DNA from: Sedimenticola_A endophacoides
GTDB lineage: Bacteria; Pseudomonadota; Gammaproteobacteria; Chromatiales; Chromatiaceae
Length of the DNA: 8,289 nucleotides
Assembly: GCA_003062345.1 (NCBI GenBank)
Contig: PQCO01000294.1
Span: 1-8,289 of the forward strand
Direction: 5' to 3'
How positions within the stretch are numbered: position 1 is the stretch's first letter; the number at the start of each line of letters is the position of its first letter. The notes below the pieces were generated by a model. That model was not told the origin of the DNA. It saw only the letters and a program-made list of their open reading frames with translations, and did not search any database. Made by a program: the position numbers and the translations under genes. Below, piece by piece: positions 1-8,289 of this stretch.

Positions 1-54
1 GCAATGTGCGGGACGGAGTCGTGATGAGCGCAGGACGGTCGGGGCAGTAACGGC

Positions 55-118
55 TGTCGCGTTGGCGAGTCGATTTTGGGGACTGGGATGTCCCAAAATC
101 TTTCACGAGGTAGCGACA
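55..118. repeat. Imperfect two-tier palindrome, possible mobile palindromic repeat
   Basis: A perfect 9-base inverted repeat (gattttggg at 72-80, cccaaaatc at 92-100) surrounds an 11-base loop. Further out, tgtcgc at 55-60 pairs with gcgaca at 113-118, giving an imperfect palindrome of 64 bases. The 8-mer gggcagta occurs on both sides, at 42-49 and 130-137, like a target-site duplication. It lies just past the 3' end of the cyclase gene. Neither strand has a T-run after the inner stem, so an intrinsic terminator is not supported. A small non-autonomous or REP-like repeat is an inference. In the rest of bases 1-150 I see no gene. Confidence 0.45.
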
Positions 119-150
119 CTCTTGGTGTAGGGCAGTAGGTTGGCGCCGAA

Positions 151-2391
151 TTACTTGCTGGTGTGGTTGAATACTCCGTCCCAGCGCGCCGGCAACTTCC
201 CGGATGGATGCGCCGTGAGGCGCTCCAGGAGAATGCGGTTGAACCCCTGGCCGGGGTGGTCGCGTGACAGCTGGCGCAGAATTTCTTGCGCCTCGGTCCA
301 CTCCCCGGCGAAGTAGTGGGTCATGGCGGTTTCGTGCCGTTCCAGCCCTTGGAGCAGCGGCGCGTCGGCATCGCGTCGGCGTCCCACCAGCTCATAGAGG
401 GTCTCCGGTTCACTCCGTCCCTTTACCCTGACCCGGTCGAGCCGGCGGAACAGGTAGTCCCCCTGCCCCTCTCGGGTCTGCTCACCGACGATGATCGTGA
501 CACCGTAGTAACGGGTCAGGCCCTCCAGGCGGGAGGCGAGATTGACGCTGTCTCCGAGTACCGTATAGGCCTTGCGATAGATCGAGCCCATGTTGCCGAC
601 GCTCATCTCACCGCTGTTGACGCCGATGCCGATCTCGAATGCGGGCAGTCCCTCGGCGGCCAGCAGGGGTTTCAGTGCCTCCAGCCCTTCGCGCATGCAC
701 AGGGCGCTCTCCAGGCCGTGACGGGCGTGTTGGGCATCACTCAGCGGCGCCCCCCAGAAGGCCATCACCATATCGCCCACGTATTTGTCCACCGTCCCCT
801 GCTGTTCGAAGATGATGCGGGTCATCTGCGACAGGTAAAGATTGAGCAGGCGGGCGAGCTTACGGGGGGGGAGGTCCTCGGAGATGCGGGTGAACTGCTG
901 AATGTCGGCGAACAGTACGGTCATCTGGCGGCGGTCGCCCTCGAAGCCGAACTCCTCCAGACTGCGGTTCATCCGTTCCACCAGTGATTGCGGCACATAC
1001 TGGCCGAACATCTCCTTCAATCGACGGCGGCTCAGCACCTCGCCGGTGAAACCGATCACCAGATTGTAGAGGGCCAGGGCCAGTACCATCATCAGTGCCG
1101 AGGTGACGCCCACCACCAGATGCTGGGCGGACCACATCCAGTAACTGAACCAGGCCAGTGAACCGGCGGCGGCGGAATTGATCAGCAACTGCCACCCCAC
1201 GCCCGCGAAGGGGAGGGTCAGTGACAGAAGGAGGCCGAGCAGGATCATGGCGGTGAAGTTGACGCCTTCGGCCCATTTGGGTTCGTGGGGAAAGCGGAGT
1301 CCACGGCGGATGTCGGCGTAGTCAAGGATTCCTGCGATCACCGTGGCGTGGACCTCCACCCCGGGGAACTGGGGGTGCAGTGGGGTGCTGCGCAGGTCGA
1401 ATAACCCCTTGGCGCTGGAGCCGATCAGGGCGATGCGATTGCGCAGCTTGCGCGGGTCGGCGGTGCCGTTCAGCACATCGCTGGCCGAAAGATAGTCGAA
1501 CATTCCCTGGGGCGGACGGTAGGGGATGATTACCCGGCCGCGCTCGTCGGTCGGGATCTCCAGGGTGCCGGGAAGGAGTACCCGTTCCAGTTCCTGTGCC
1601 TCGCCGATTTGTTCAATACCGAGGGTGATTTCATCCTGCAGTAGATAGAGGCGCAGGGTCTCCAGGGCCAGGGAGGGGTAGAGTTTACCGTTGTGTGCGA
1701 TCAGCAGGTTGTAGCGGCGCAATTGGCCGTCGGCGTCGGGAGTGATATTGAAGAAGCCCGCGCCCGGAGCAGCCTCGCTGAGCAGTGGCAGATTAGCGGT
1801 ATGGCCGGGCATGGTGTCGATAGCCACCGCCGCTACTTGTGCCGGATTGGTGATCCGCAGGGGCGGGCCGAGACGGCCTTTGGTGTAGTTGTTCTTGTTG
1901 AACAGTTGGCCCAGCACGATGTCATGGGATCCCAGCGCCCGGGCCAATTCGGTATCGCCATCCAGGGTTGCGGCCAGCCTCGTCAGGGTTCGGGAGAGGG
2001 CCGGGTCGCTCTCCACGCCGAGCTGTCGGGCGACAACGGCGGCCGGGTTGGGTTCGGGTTCGGAAAACACCGCGTCGATAGCACTGACCACAACCCCCTG
2101 TTTGTGCAGTTGCTCCAGCAGACGGGACAGGGTGCGGCGGGGCCAGGGCCATCGGCCTTCGGTGCTGAGGGAGTGTTCGTCGATATCGATAATGACAACG
2201 GCCGGATGAGGGGCCTGTTCGCCAAACGGATTTCCCGAAAGACGGAGGTCGTAGGCGATACGCTCCAAACGCTCCCTTATACCGGTCACCATGTGATTGT
2301 CCGTGTGCAGCCAGAACAGCGACAGCAGGACGATGAGCAGGCTGCCGGTGATGCCGGCCAGCTTGCGTCCGGTGGGGATGGGCAGTTTCAT
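151..2391 (-). CDS. CHASE2-domain adenylate cyclase (class III), membrane-bound
   Basis: This 746-residue protein is predicted to make cAMP from ATP in response to a signal sensed outside the cytoplasmic membrane. One membrane segment (about 11-30) is followed by a CHASE2 sensor (about 35-370) with the typical VVIIDIDE (65-72) and GRWPWPR (79-85) motifs. Three more membrane segments follow (about 379-396, 400-417, 424-447), then a cytoplasmic class III cyclase domain (about 485-665). The catalytic set looks complete: metal-binding D496 and D540, adenine-selecting K536 and T610, and transition-state N617 and R621. The Lys/Thr pair favours ATP over GTP. A short helical TPR-like tail ends in WDGVFNHTSK, an ending I associate with this family. 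The ATG at 2391 precedes the membrane segment, but its ribosome site is weak. It lies 40 bases after the HD-GYP gene and is probably co-transcribed. The sensed ligand is unknown. Family assignment is secure; ATP specificity is inferred from motif residues. Confidence 0.93.
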   Translation of the reverse strand: MKLPIPTGRKLAGITGSLLIVLLSLFWLHTDNHMVTGIRERLERIAYDLRLSGNPFGEQAPHPAVVIIDIDEHSLSTEGRWPWPRRTLSRLLEQLHKQGVVVSAIDAVFSEPEPNPAAVVARQLGVESDPALSRTLTRLAATLDGDTELARALGSHDIVLGQLFNKNNYTKGRLGPPLRITNPAQVAAVAIDTMPGHTANLPLLSEAAPGAGFFNITPDADGQLRRYNLLIAHNGKLYPSLALETLRLYLLQDEITLGIEQIGEAQELERVLLPGTLEIPTDERGRVIIPYRPPQGMFDYLSASDVLNGTADPRKLRNRIALIGSSAKGLFDLRSTPLHPQFPGVEVHATVIAGILDYADIRRGLRFPHEPKWAEGVNFTAMILLGLLLSLTLPFAGVGWQLLINSAAAGSLAWFSYWMWSAQHLVVGVTSALMMVLALALYNLVIGFTGEVLSRRRLKEMFGQYVPQSLVERMNRSLEEFGFEGDRRQMTVLFADIQQFTRISEDLPPRKLARLLNLYLSQMTRIIFEQQGTVDKYVGDMVMAFWGAPLSDAQHARHGLESALCMREGLEALKPLLAAEGLPAFEIGIGVNSGEMSVGNMGSIYRKAYTVLGDSVNLASRLEGLTRYYGVTIIVGEQTREGQGDYLFRRLDRVRVKGRSEPETLYELVGRRRDADAPLLQGLERHETAMTHYFAGEWTEAQEILRQLSRDHPGQGFNRILLERLTAHPSGKLPARWDGVFNHTSK

Positions 2392-2431
2392 AATCCGATT
2401 CTATGCCAACGTCTCAGTTTGCCGAAACGGA

Positions 2432-4054
2432 TCACTCTTCGGTCGGTGAGCAGTCGTAGACCGGGTCGTCGTCCACCGCATCGATCTGCGACGGATGCAG
2501 GTAGCGCTCGGCATACTGAAGGTAGACCCGCTCGCGGATGAACAGTTGAACCAGCTTCAGGTCCAGGTGCCCACCCTGCGCCATGCGGCAGATGATTTGC
2601 AGCGCCTGGGAGAGCATGATCGGGTCGCGGTAGGGGCGGTCGTGGGCGGTGATCGCCTCGAACACATCGGCGATGGCCATGATCCGCGCCGGGACCGAGA
2701 GTTGCTCCCGGGTCAAACCGTTGGGGTAACCGCTGCCGTCCACGTGTTCATGGTGTCCCCCAGCGTATTCCGGAACGTGGCGCAGATAGGCGGGGAAGCG
2801 CAGGCCCTTGAGCATCAGGATCGAGGCATTGGCGTGCTGGTTGATCTTCTCCCGCTCCCGTTCCGACAGGGTACCCTTGCGGATGCTCAGCAGATCGATC
2901 TCCTCGCTGCTCAGAAAGGGGTGCGTTTGGCCGTCGCCGTCGCGCCAGCGGCGCTGGCCGACCCGATGAATACGCCGCAGCGTCTCCTGGTCGATGAATT
3001 CGCCGCCGACGTTGATTCGACGTAGAAACTCCAGGTCATTGTCGAGTGCCGCCATATCCCGGTCATGGGCCTGCTGCAGCGCTCCATCCGCATCGTCCAC
3101 CCCGGCGCGCCGCTCCAGATACGCCAGCTGCATGTCGCGCCTGATCAGCTCCGCGCGCAGCCCGATTACCTGGATTCGGTCGAAACGGGTGTCGAGCTTG
3201 GTGGATTTGTTCAGCAGGTGGTCGGGGGTGGTGATCTTGCCGCAATCGTGCAGGCGTCCGGCGATCTCCAGTTCATAACGGTCGGATTCGCTCAGAGGGA
3301 GATGGGTGTCGGCGTCGCTGCTGCTGTTGGCCGCCTCGGCCAACAGCAGGGTCAGGGCCGACACCCGTTTGCTGTGCCCGGCGGTGAAGGGCGAGCGCTC
3401 GTCGATCACTTCGCTGATCATGTTGACCAGCGACTCGAACAGTTCCCGCTGCTCGTCGATGAACCGCTGGTTGGTCAGGGCCACCGCCGCCTGGGAGGCG
3501 AGAGACTCGACCAGATGCTGATCGTTGACGCTGAACGGGATCGTCTCCCCGTCATCGCCGCGGATGGCATTGATTAGTTGCAGCACGCCGATGACGTCGC
3601 CGTCGCTATTGGCCATCGGAACGGCGATGAAGGAGCGGGATCGGTAGCCGAAGCGCTGGTCGAAGGCCCGGGTTCCGGAGAAGTCGAAGCCGTCTGCCGC
3701 ATAGAGGTCGGGGATATTCACCGTGCGGTGGGCGCCGGCGGCGTGGGTGGCGACCAACTGGTGGTTGGGGTTTCCGTCTTCCAGAAACAGCGGGAGAGGG
3801 GGGAAGCGTTGATCACCGGGATTCAGATCGTAGTTCCAGTGGATGCCGAGCGAACGGGTCATCAGGATCTTGAAGTCGAGATGGCGCGCGTCGTGCGACA
3901 CCAGGTAGAGGGTGCCGCCGTCGGCGTTGGTGAGAGAGCGGGCGCTGTCGAGGATGCGCTCCAGCAGGCGCGGCGTCTCACGCTCGGCGGAGAGGGCGAT
4001 ACCGATGGCGTTGAGCCGGTGCAGGCGGTCGATCAGCGAGCGGTTGGCGTCCAT
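2432..4054 (-). CDS. GAF and HD-GYP domain protein, probable cyclic-di-GMP phosphodiesterase
   Basis: This is a 540-residue soluble protein. An N-terminal GAF sensor (about 20-195) leads through a helix into an HD-GYP domain (about 205-475), the family that hydrolyses c-di-GMP to pGpG or GMP at a di- or tri-metal centre. Visible motifs are H227, the HD pair H269-D270 followed by CGK, H407, HHEHVDGSGYP starting at H434, and D463 in the IADVFEAITAHD stretch. All expected metal ligands appear present. The usual HHERWDGSGYP reads HHEHVDGSGYP, a tolerated variation. About 100 extra, charged, mostly helical residues (roughly 286-388) separate HD from H407, where typical family members have about 28. 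I chose the ATG at 4054 because a strong ribosome site sits 6 bases upstream; the in-frame ATG at 4174 would begin inside glgP. It follows glgP by 80 bases. The GAF ligand cannot be told. Activity is inferred from motifs. Confidence 0.92.
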   Translation of the reverse strand: MDANRSLIDRLHRLNAIGIALSAERETPRLLERILDSARSLTNADGGTLYLVSHDARHLDFKILMTRSLGIHWNYDLNPGDQRFPPLPLFLEDGNPNHQLVATHAAGAHRTVNIPDLYAADGFDFSGTRAFDQRFGYRSRSFIAVPMANSDGDVIGVLQLINAIRGDDGETIPFSVNDQHLVESLASQAAVALTNQRFIDEQRELFESLVNMISEVIDERSPFTAGHSKRVSALTLLLAEAANSSSDADTHLPLSESDRYELEIAGRLHDCGKITTPDHLLNKSTKLDTRFDRIQVIGLRAELIRRDMQLAYLERRAGVDDADGALQQAHDRDMAALDNDLEFLRRINVGGEFIDQETLRRIHRVGQRRWRDGDGQTHPFLSSEEIDLLSIRKGTLSEREREKINQHANASILMLKGLRFPAYLRHVPEYAGGHHEHVDGSGYPNGLTREQLSVPARIMAIADVFEAITAHDRPYRDPIMLSQALQIICRMAQGGHLDLKLVQLFIRERVYLQYAERYLHPSQIDAVDDDPVYDCSPTEE

Positions 4055-4060
4055 GGCGTG

Positions 4061-4069
4061 TCCTCCCCT
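4061..4069 (-). promoter_or_regulatory. Ribosome binding site that fixes the HD-GYP start
   Basis: On the minus strand AGGGGAGGA lies 6 bases before the ATG at 4054, a near-ideal Shine-Dalgarno site that decides against the longer in-frame start at 4174. The partly palindromic sequence ccttttagtaaagg (4067-4080) overlaps its 5' edge and could form a small hairpin next to it. Any regulatory effect is speculative. Confidence 0.7.
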
Positions 4070-4108
4070 TTTAGTAAAGGATGTGCCTGGGGGATAACGG
4101 TCCGCTTT

Positions 4109-4130
4109 CGGGTCCGGGAATACCGGCCCG
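4109..4130 (-). other. GC-rich intergenic hairpin after glgP
   Basis: In the 80-base gap between glgP and the HD-GYP gene, cgggtccgg (4109-4117) and ccggcccg (4123-4130) form an 8-pair stem with one bulged base and a 5-base loop. It starts about 5 bases past the glgP stop on the minus strand. No T-run follows, so it is not a standard intrinsic terminator. It could stabilise the 3' end of an upstream mRNA segment or attenuate read-through into the signalling genes. Confidence 0.45.
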
Positions 4131-4134
4131 GGGC

Positions 4135-6660
<2,526 letters not shown>

Positions 6661-6699
6661 GGATCTCTCGGTTCGGTTTCACTTTCGGTTGGGTCGGGG

Positions 6700-6728
6700 A
6701 GTATAGGGCAAGAATCCGGCCATGTGAC
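6700..6728 (-). promoter_or_regulatory. Possible sigma70-type promoter for glgP
   Basis: Read on the minus strand, TATACT (6700-6705) matches the -10 consensus at 5 of 6 positions. GTCACA (6723-6728) is a weak -35 match (4 of 6) with the optimal 17-base spacer. It lies in the 84-base gap after the thioredoxin-like gene and would start transcription about 30 bases before the glgP ATG. It would let glgP and the genes after it be expressed separately from the upstream gene. This is a prediction from motif match only. Confidence 0.35.
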
Positions 6729-6744
6729 TCAAGAGAGTTTAAGC

Positions 6745-7089
6745 TTAGCCAAAAAAAAGCTGATAGGGGCGCTCCAGATCGGAACTGAGTTCGGTCAAGG
6801 AAAAGCTGCGTCCTTTAGTGATAAAGTGCTGACCCTCGAAGTAAATTTGCAGTGTGGGTACGGAAAACACCCGGGACTGGGCGGCCGCCTCGGGGCTGCG
6901 GGCGCAGTCGACCTCCACCAGGGCGAGCCGGGGGAAACGCGCCCCGATCAGGGTGGCGACCCGGGGTTTTAGATCCTGGCAGAGCCGGCAACCGGGGCCG
7001 GTGAACCAGATCAGCACGGCCGGCTCCCGGCGTATGCACTCTTTTAGTGCGTCCGGTGAGACGATGGTCTGGAAGAGGGTTTCCTGCAT
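6745..7089 (-). CDS. Small thioredoxin-fold protein with CxxC motif
   Basis: This 114-residue protein has a thioredoxin-like layout: a beta strand VLIWF (25-29), then the redox motif GPGCRLC with C34 and C37, a helix, strand LALVEVDC (55-62), and VPT with the expected cis-proline P78. It has no signal peptide or membrane segment, so it is probably a cytoplasmic thiol-disulfide protein. The motif CRLC differs from the WCGPC of classical thioredoxin, so redox potential and partners are unknown. There is an extra cysteine at C62. I chose the ATG at 7089: the reading frame stays open far upstream, but that stretch is antisense to the MOSC gene and the thioredoxin fold begins right after this Met. 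A G-rich tract (AAAGGGGGGG) about 12 bases upstream may serve for ribosome binding. It lies 84 bases before glgP and is divergent from the MOSC gene. Confidence 0.85.
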   Translation of the reverse strand: MQETLFQTIVSPDALKECIRREPAVLIWFTGPGCRLCQDLKPRVATLIGARFPRLALVEVDCARSPEAAAQSRVFSVPTLQIYFEGQHFITKGRSFSLTELSSDLERPYQLFFG

Positions 7090-7136
7090 GGGGCGATGAT
7101 ACCCCCCCTTTGTTCCGCCGGGTAGATGCGGACCGG

Positions 7137-7141
7137 TGAGG
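7137..7141 (+). promoter_or_regulatory. Ribosome binding site that fixes the MOSC start
   Basis: TGAGG at 7137-7141 lies 8 bases before the ATG at 7150. The earlier in-frame ATG at 7126 has no such site, and the family begins close to the LSEIHVYPVKSC block. Confidence 0.6.
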
Positions 7142-7149
7142 TTAAGCGG

Positions 7150-7953
7150 ATGGTGCTGAGTGAGATTCATGTGTATCCGGTCAAGTCCTGCGCGGGGATC
7201 GCCCTGGAGCGGGCCCGGCTCGGCGCGCGGGGCATACGCCACGACCGGCACTGGATGGCGGTGGGCGCCGATGGCGGTTTCCTCAGCCAGCGCCAGCATC
7301 CCGCCATGGCCCTGATCCGCACCGCCCTGACCCCAGGCGGGGTGCGCCTGGAGGCGCCGGGGGTCGCCCCCCTGGAGCTGCCCCTGGCGGACCCGCCTCC
7401 CCCGTGGGTGGAGGTCGGGATCTGGGGCGATCGCTGTCAGGCCGGTTTCATGGGTGAGGCCGCCGCGCGCTGGATCAGCCGCTATCTGCGGGTCCCGGCG
7501 CGGCTGGTCTGCCTGCCCGCGACACAGTGCCGCCAAGTCGATCTGCGCTATGCGCGGGAGGGGGACCAGGTGGGCTTTGCCGACGGCTTTCCGCTCTTGC
7601 TGATCTCCCGGGCGTCGCTGGAGGATCTCAACGCGCGGCTCGGCGAACCGCTGCCGATGGCGCGCTTCCGGCCCAACCTGGTGGTCGACGGCTGTGCCGC
7701 TTATGCCGAGGATGGCTGGCGCAGGATCCGCATCGGCGGCATCGAACTGCGACTGGTCAAGCCCTGCTCGCGCTGCCAGGTGATCACCGTGGATCAGGCG
7801 ACGGCGCGCCCGGGGGTTGAGCCGTTGCGCACCCTCGCCCGCTATCGGGCACGGGACAATAAGGTCTTTTTCGGACAGAATCTCATTCATATGATGGAGG
7901 GGGAGCTGGCCACGGGTATGCCGATCGAGGTGCTGGAACATGCAAGTGAGTGA
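7150..7953 (+). CDS. MOSC domain protein, YcbX/mARC-like
   Basis: This 267-residue protein has an N-terminal MOSC beta-barrel domain (about 1-110, starting LSEIHVYPVKSCAG) and a C-terminal MOSC domain (about 115-260). The family binds sulfurated molybdenum cofactor. In YcbX and the mitochondrial mARC enzymes, which reduce N-hydroxylated compounds, a cysteine in this region binds molybdenum. The matching motif here is KPCSRCQVITVDQAT, with C206 and C209; by family alignment C209 is the more likely ligand. Unlike E. coli YcbX (about 369 residues) it has no C-terminal [2Fe-2S] ferredoxin domain, so a separate electron donor would be needed. The start at 7150 is supported by TGAGG 8 bases upstream. 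It is divergent from the thioredoxin-like gene across a 60-base gap and overlaps the DUF1415 gene by 14 bases. The family is clear; the substrate is unknown. Confidence 0.93.
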   Translation: MVLSEIHVYPVKSCAGIALERARLGARGIRHDRHWMAVGADGGFLSQRQHPAMALIRTALTPGGVRLEAPGVAPLELPLADPPPPWVEVGIWGDRCQAGFMGEAAARWISRYLRVPARLVCLPATQCRQVDLRYAREGDQVGFADGFPLLLISRASLEDLNARLGEPLPMARFRPNLVVDGCAAYAEDGWRRIRIGGIELRLVKPCSRCQVITVDQATARPGVEPLRTLARYRARDNKVFFGQNLIHMMEGELATGMPIEVLEHASE

Positions 7954-8176
7954 ACAACAGGCGGTGGCGGTCACCAGCCGGTGGATCCGCGAGGTGGTGG
8001 TGGGGCTCGGACTCTGCCCCTTCGCCGCGCCGGTGGTGGAGGCGGAGAGTATCTTCTACGCGGTCACCCAGGCACGCGACGAGGAGGGCATCTATCGCGA
8101 CATGCTGGCAGCCCTCGACCGCTTCCAGCAGAGCGACGAGCGGGAGATGGCCACCGGCTTCTTCATCATTCGCTAA
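7940..8176 (+). CDS. DUF1415 family protein, C-terminally truncated (probable pseudogene)
   Basis: The 78-residue product carries the N-terminal signature of DUF1415: a helix followed by VVVGLGLCPFAAPV (19-32), then an acidic helix and the start of the next strand (ATGFFIIR). Family members are usually about 180-190 residues, so roughly 60% is missing. The stop (8174-8176) lies inside the left arm of an inverted repeat that starts at 8173. None of the three plus-strand frames after it resembles the rest of the family, so a simple frameshift does not explain the loss. The ATG at 7940 has GAGG 9 bases upstream within the MOSC gene and overlaps its end by 14 bases, indicating translational coupling. 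The family's function is not known to me. The most likely reading is a gene broken by a repeat or mobile sequence whose far end is outside the window; a natural short form is less likely. Confidence 0.75.
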   Translation: MQVSEQQAVAVTSRWIREVVVGLGLCPFAAPVVEAESIFYAVTQARDEEGIYRDMLAALDRFQQSDEREMATGFFIIR

Positions 8177-8289
8177 CCGCCATGGAGAGCGAAGCGAAGG
8201 CGGTTAGTCCCCGATAGGCGTAGGCGCGGTTGTATGGCCGCAGTTACGACCGATAGGGAGTGACGTAGGGCATACAAATAGCGCATCCG
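8173..8289 (+). repeat. Structured repeat-like sequence, cut by window end
   Basis: The sequence changes character at the DUF1415 stop and has no open coding frame that I can assign. It contains a perfect 9-base inverted repeat (ctaaccgcc 8173-8181, ggcggttag 8199-8207) and a tandem taggcg pair (8215-8226). It also has a direct repeat ccgatagg (8211-8218 and 8250-8257) and a second inverted repeat (ttgtatg 8230-8236, catacaa 8271-8277) bordered by gcgc on both sides. Such nested short repeats resemble intergenic palindromic (REP/MITE-type) elements of proteobacteria; family membership is not shown. It continues beyond the window. Confidence 0.55.

Noticed and set aside
72..100. Intrinsic terminator for the cyclase gene
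   Set aside because: The 9-base stem is AT-rich at its base and neither strand has a following T-run; a repeat element explains it better.
2..127. Short plus-strand frame open from the left window edge to a stop at 125-127
   Set aside because: About 41 codons running through the palindrome with no recognisable protein; it could be chance or the end of a gene outside the window, so it is not called.
1693..2541. Plus-strand open frame of 282 codons
   Set aside because: Antisense to the CHASE2 domain and the HD-GYP 3' end, with no family resemblance.
7093..7101. Minus-strand TATCAT just before the thioredoxin-like ATG as a -10 box
   Set aside because: Only 5 bases separate it from the start codon, which would need a leaderless mRNA, and I see no matching -35.
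6745..7974. Long minus-strand frame of 409 codons upstream of the thioredoxin-like gene
   Set aside because: The upstream 295 codons are antisense to the well-supported MOSC gene and resemble no protein I know; only the last 114 residues form a thioredoxin fold.
8177..8289. Frameshifted continuation of DUF1415
   Set aside because: None of the three plus-strand frames after the stop gives residues like the family's middle or C-terminal part.

Overview
The window is GC-rich, densely coded DNA. It looks like the chromosome of a gammaproteobacterium, perhaps a Chromatiales-like or sulfur-oxidising lineage. That placement is an impression from the protein families and their wording (CHASE2 cyclase with a C-terminal tail, GAF/HD-GYP with a long insert, small thioredoxin-like protein, MOSC plus DUF1415 pair). 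No rRNA or other phylogenetic marker is present.

Layout. Bases 1-150 hold no convincing gene but contain an imperfect palindrome flanked by an 8-base direct repeat. From 7089 down to 151, four genes lie head to tail on the minus strand, in transcription order: a small thioredoxin-fold protein (7089-6745), glycogen phosphorylase GlgP (6660-4135), a GAF plus HD-GYP cyclic-di-GMP phosphodiesterase-type protein (4054-2432), and a membrane CHASE2 adenylate cyclase (2391-151). The gaps are 84, 80 and 40 bases. No convincing intrinsic terminator separates them, so they may form an operon or overlapping transcription units; a possible sigma70-type promoter lies just upstream of glgP. Divergently, on the plus strand, a YcbX/mARC-like MOSC protein (7150-7953) overlaps by 14 bases a DUF1415 gene (7940-8176). 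The DUF1415 gene stops at about 40% of its usual length, exactly where a structured repeat-like sequence begins and runs off the window.

How the genes may work together. GlgP releases glucose-1-phosphate from stored glycogen. The next two genes encode enzymes of two different nucleotide second messengers: c-di-GMP breakdown in the cytoplasm, and cAMP synthesis controlled by an extracytoplasmic sensor. All catalytic residues that I can identify are present in both. This suggests, but does not prove, that storage-carbon mobilisation is co-expressed with second-messenger control. The rest is ordinary housekeeping or accessory content. I do not see a clear undescribed multi-gene system. The points most worth checking are the glycogen/second-messenger cluster, the HD-GYP insert, and the repeat that ends the DUF1415 reading frame.
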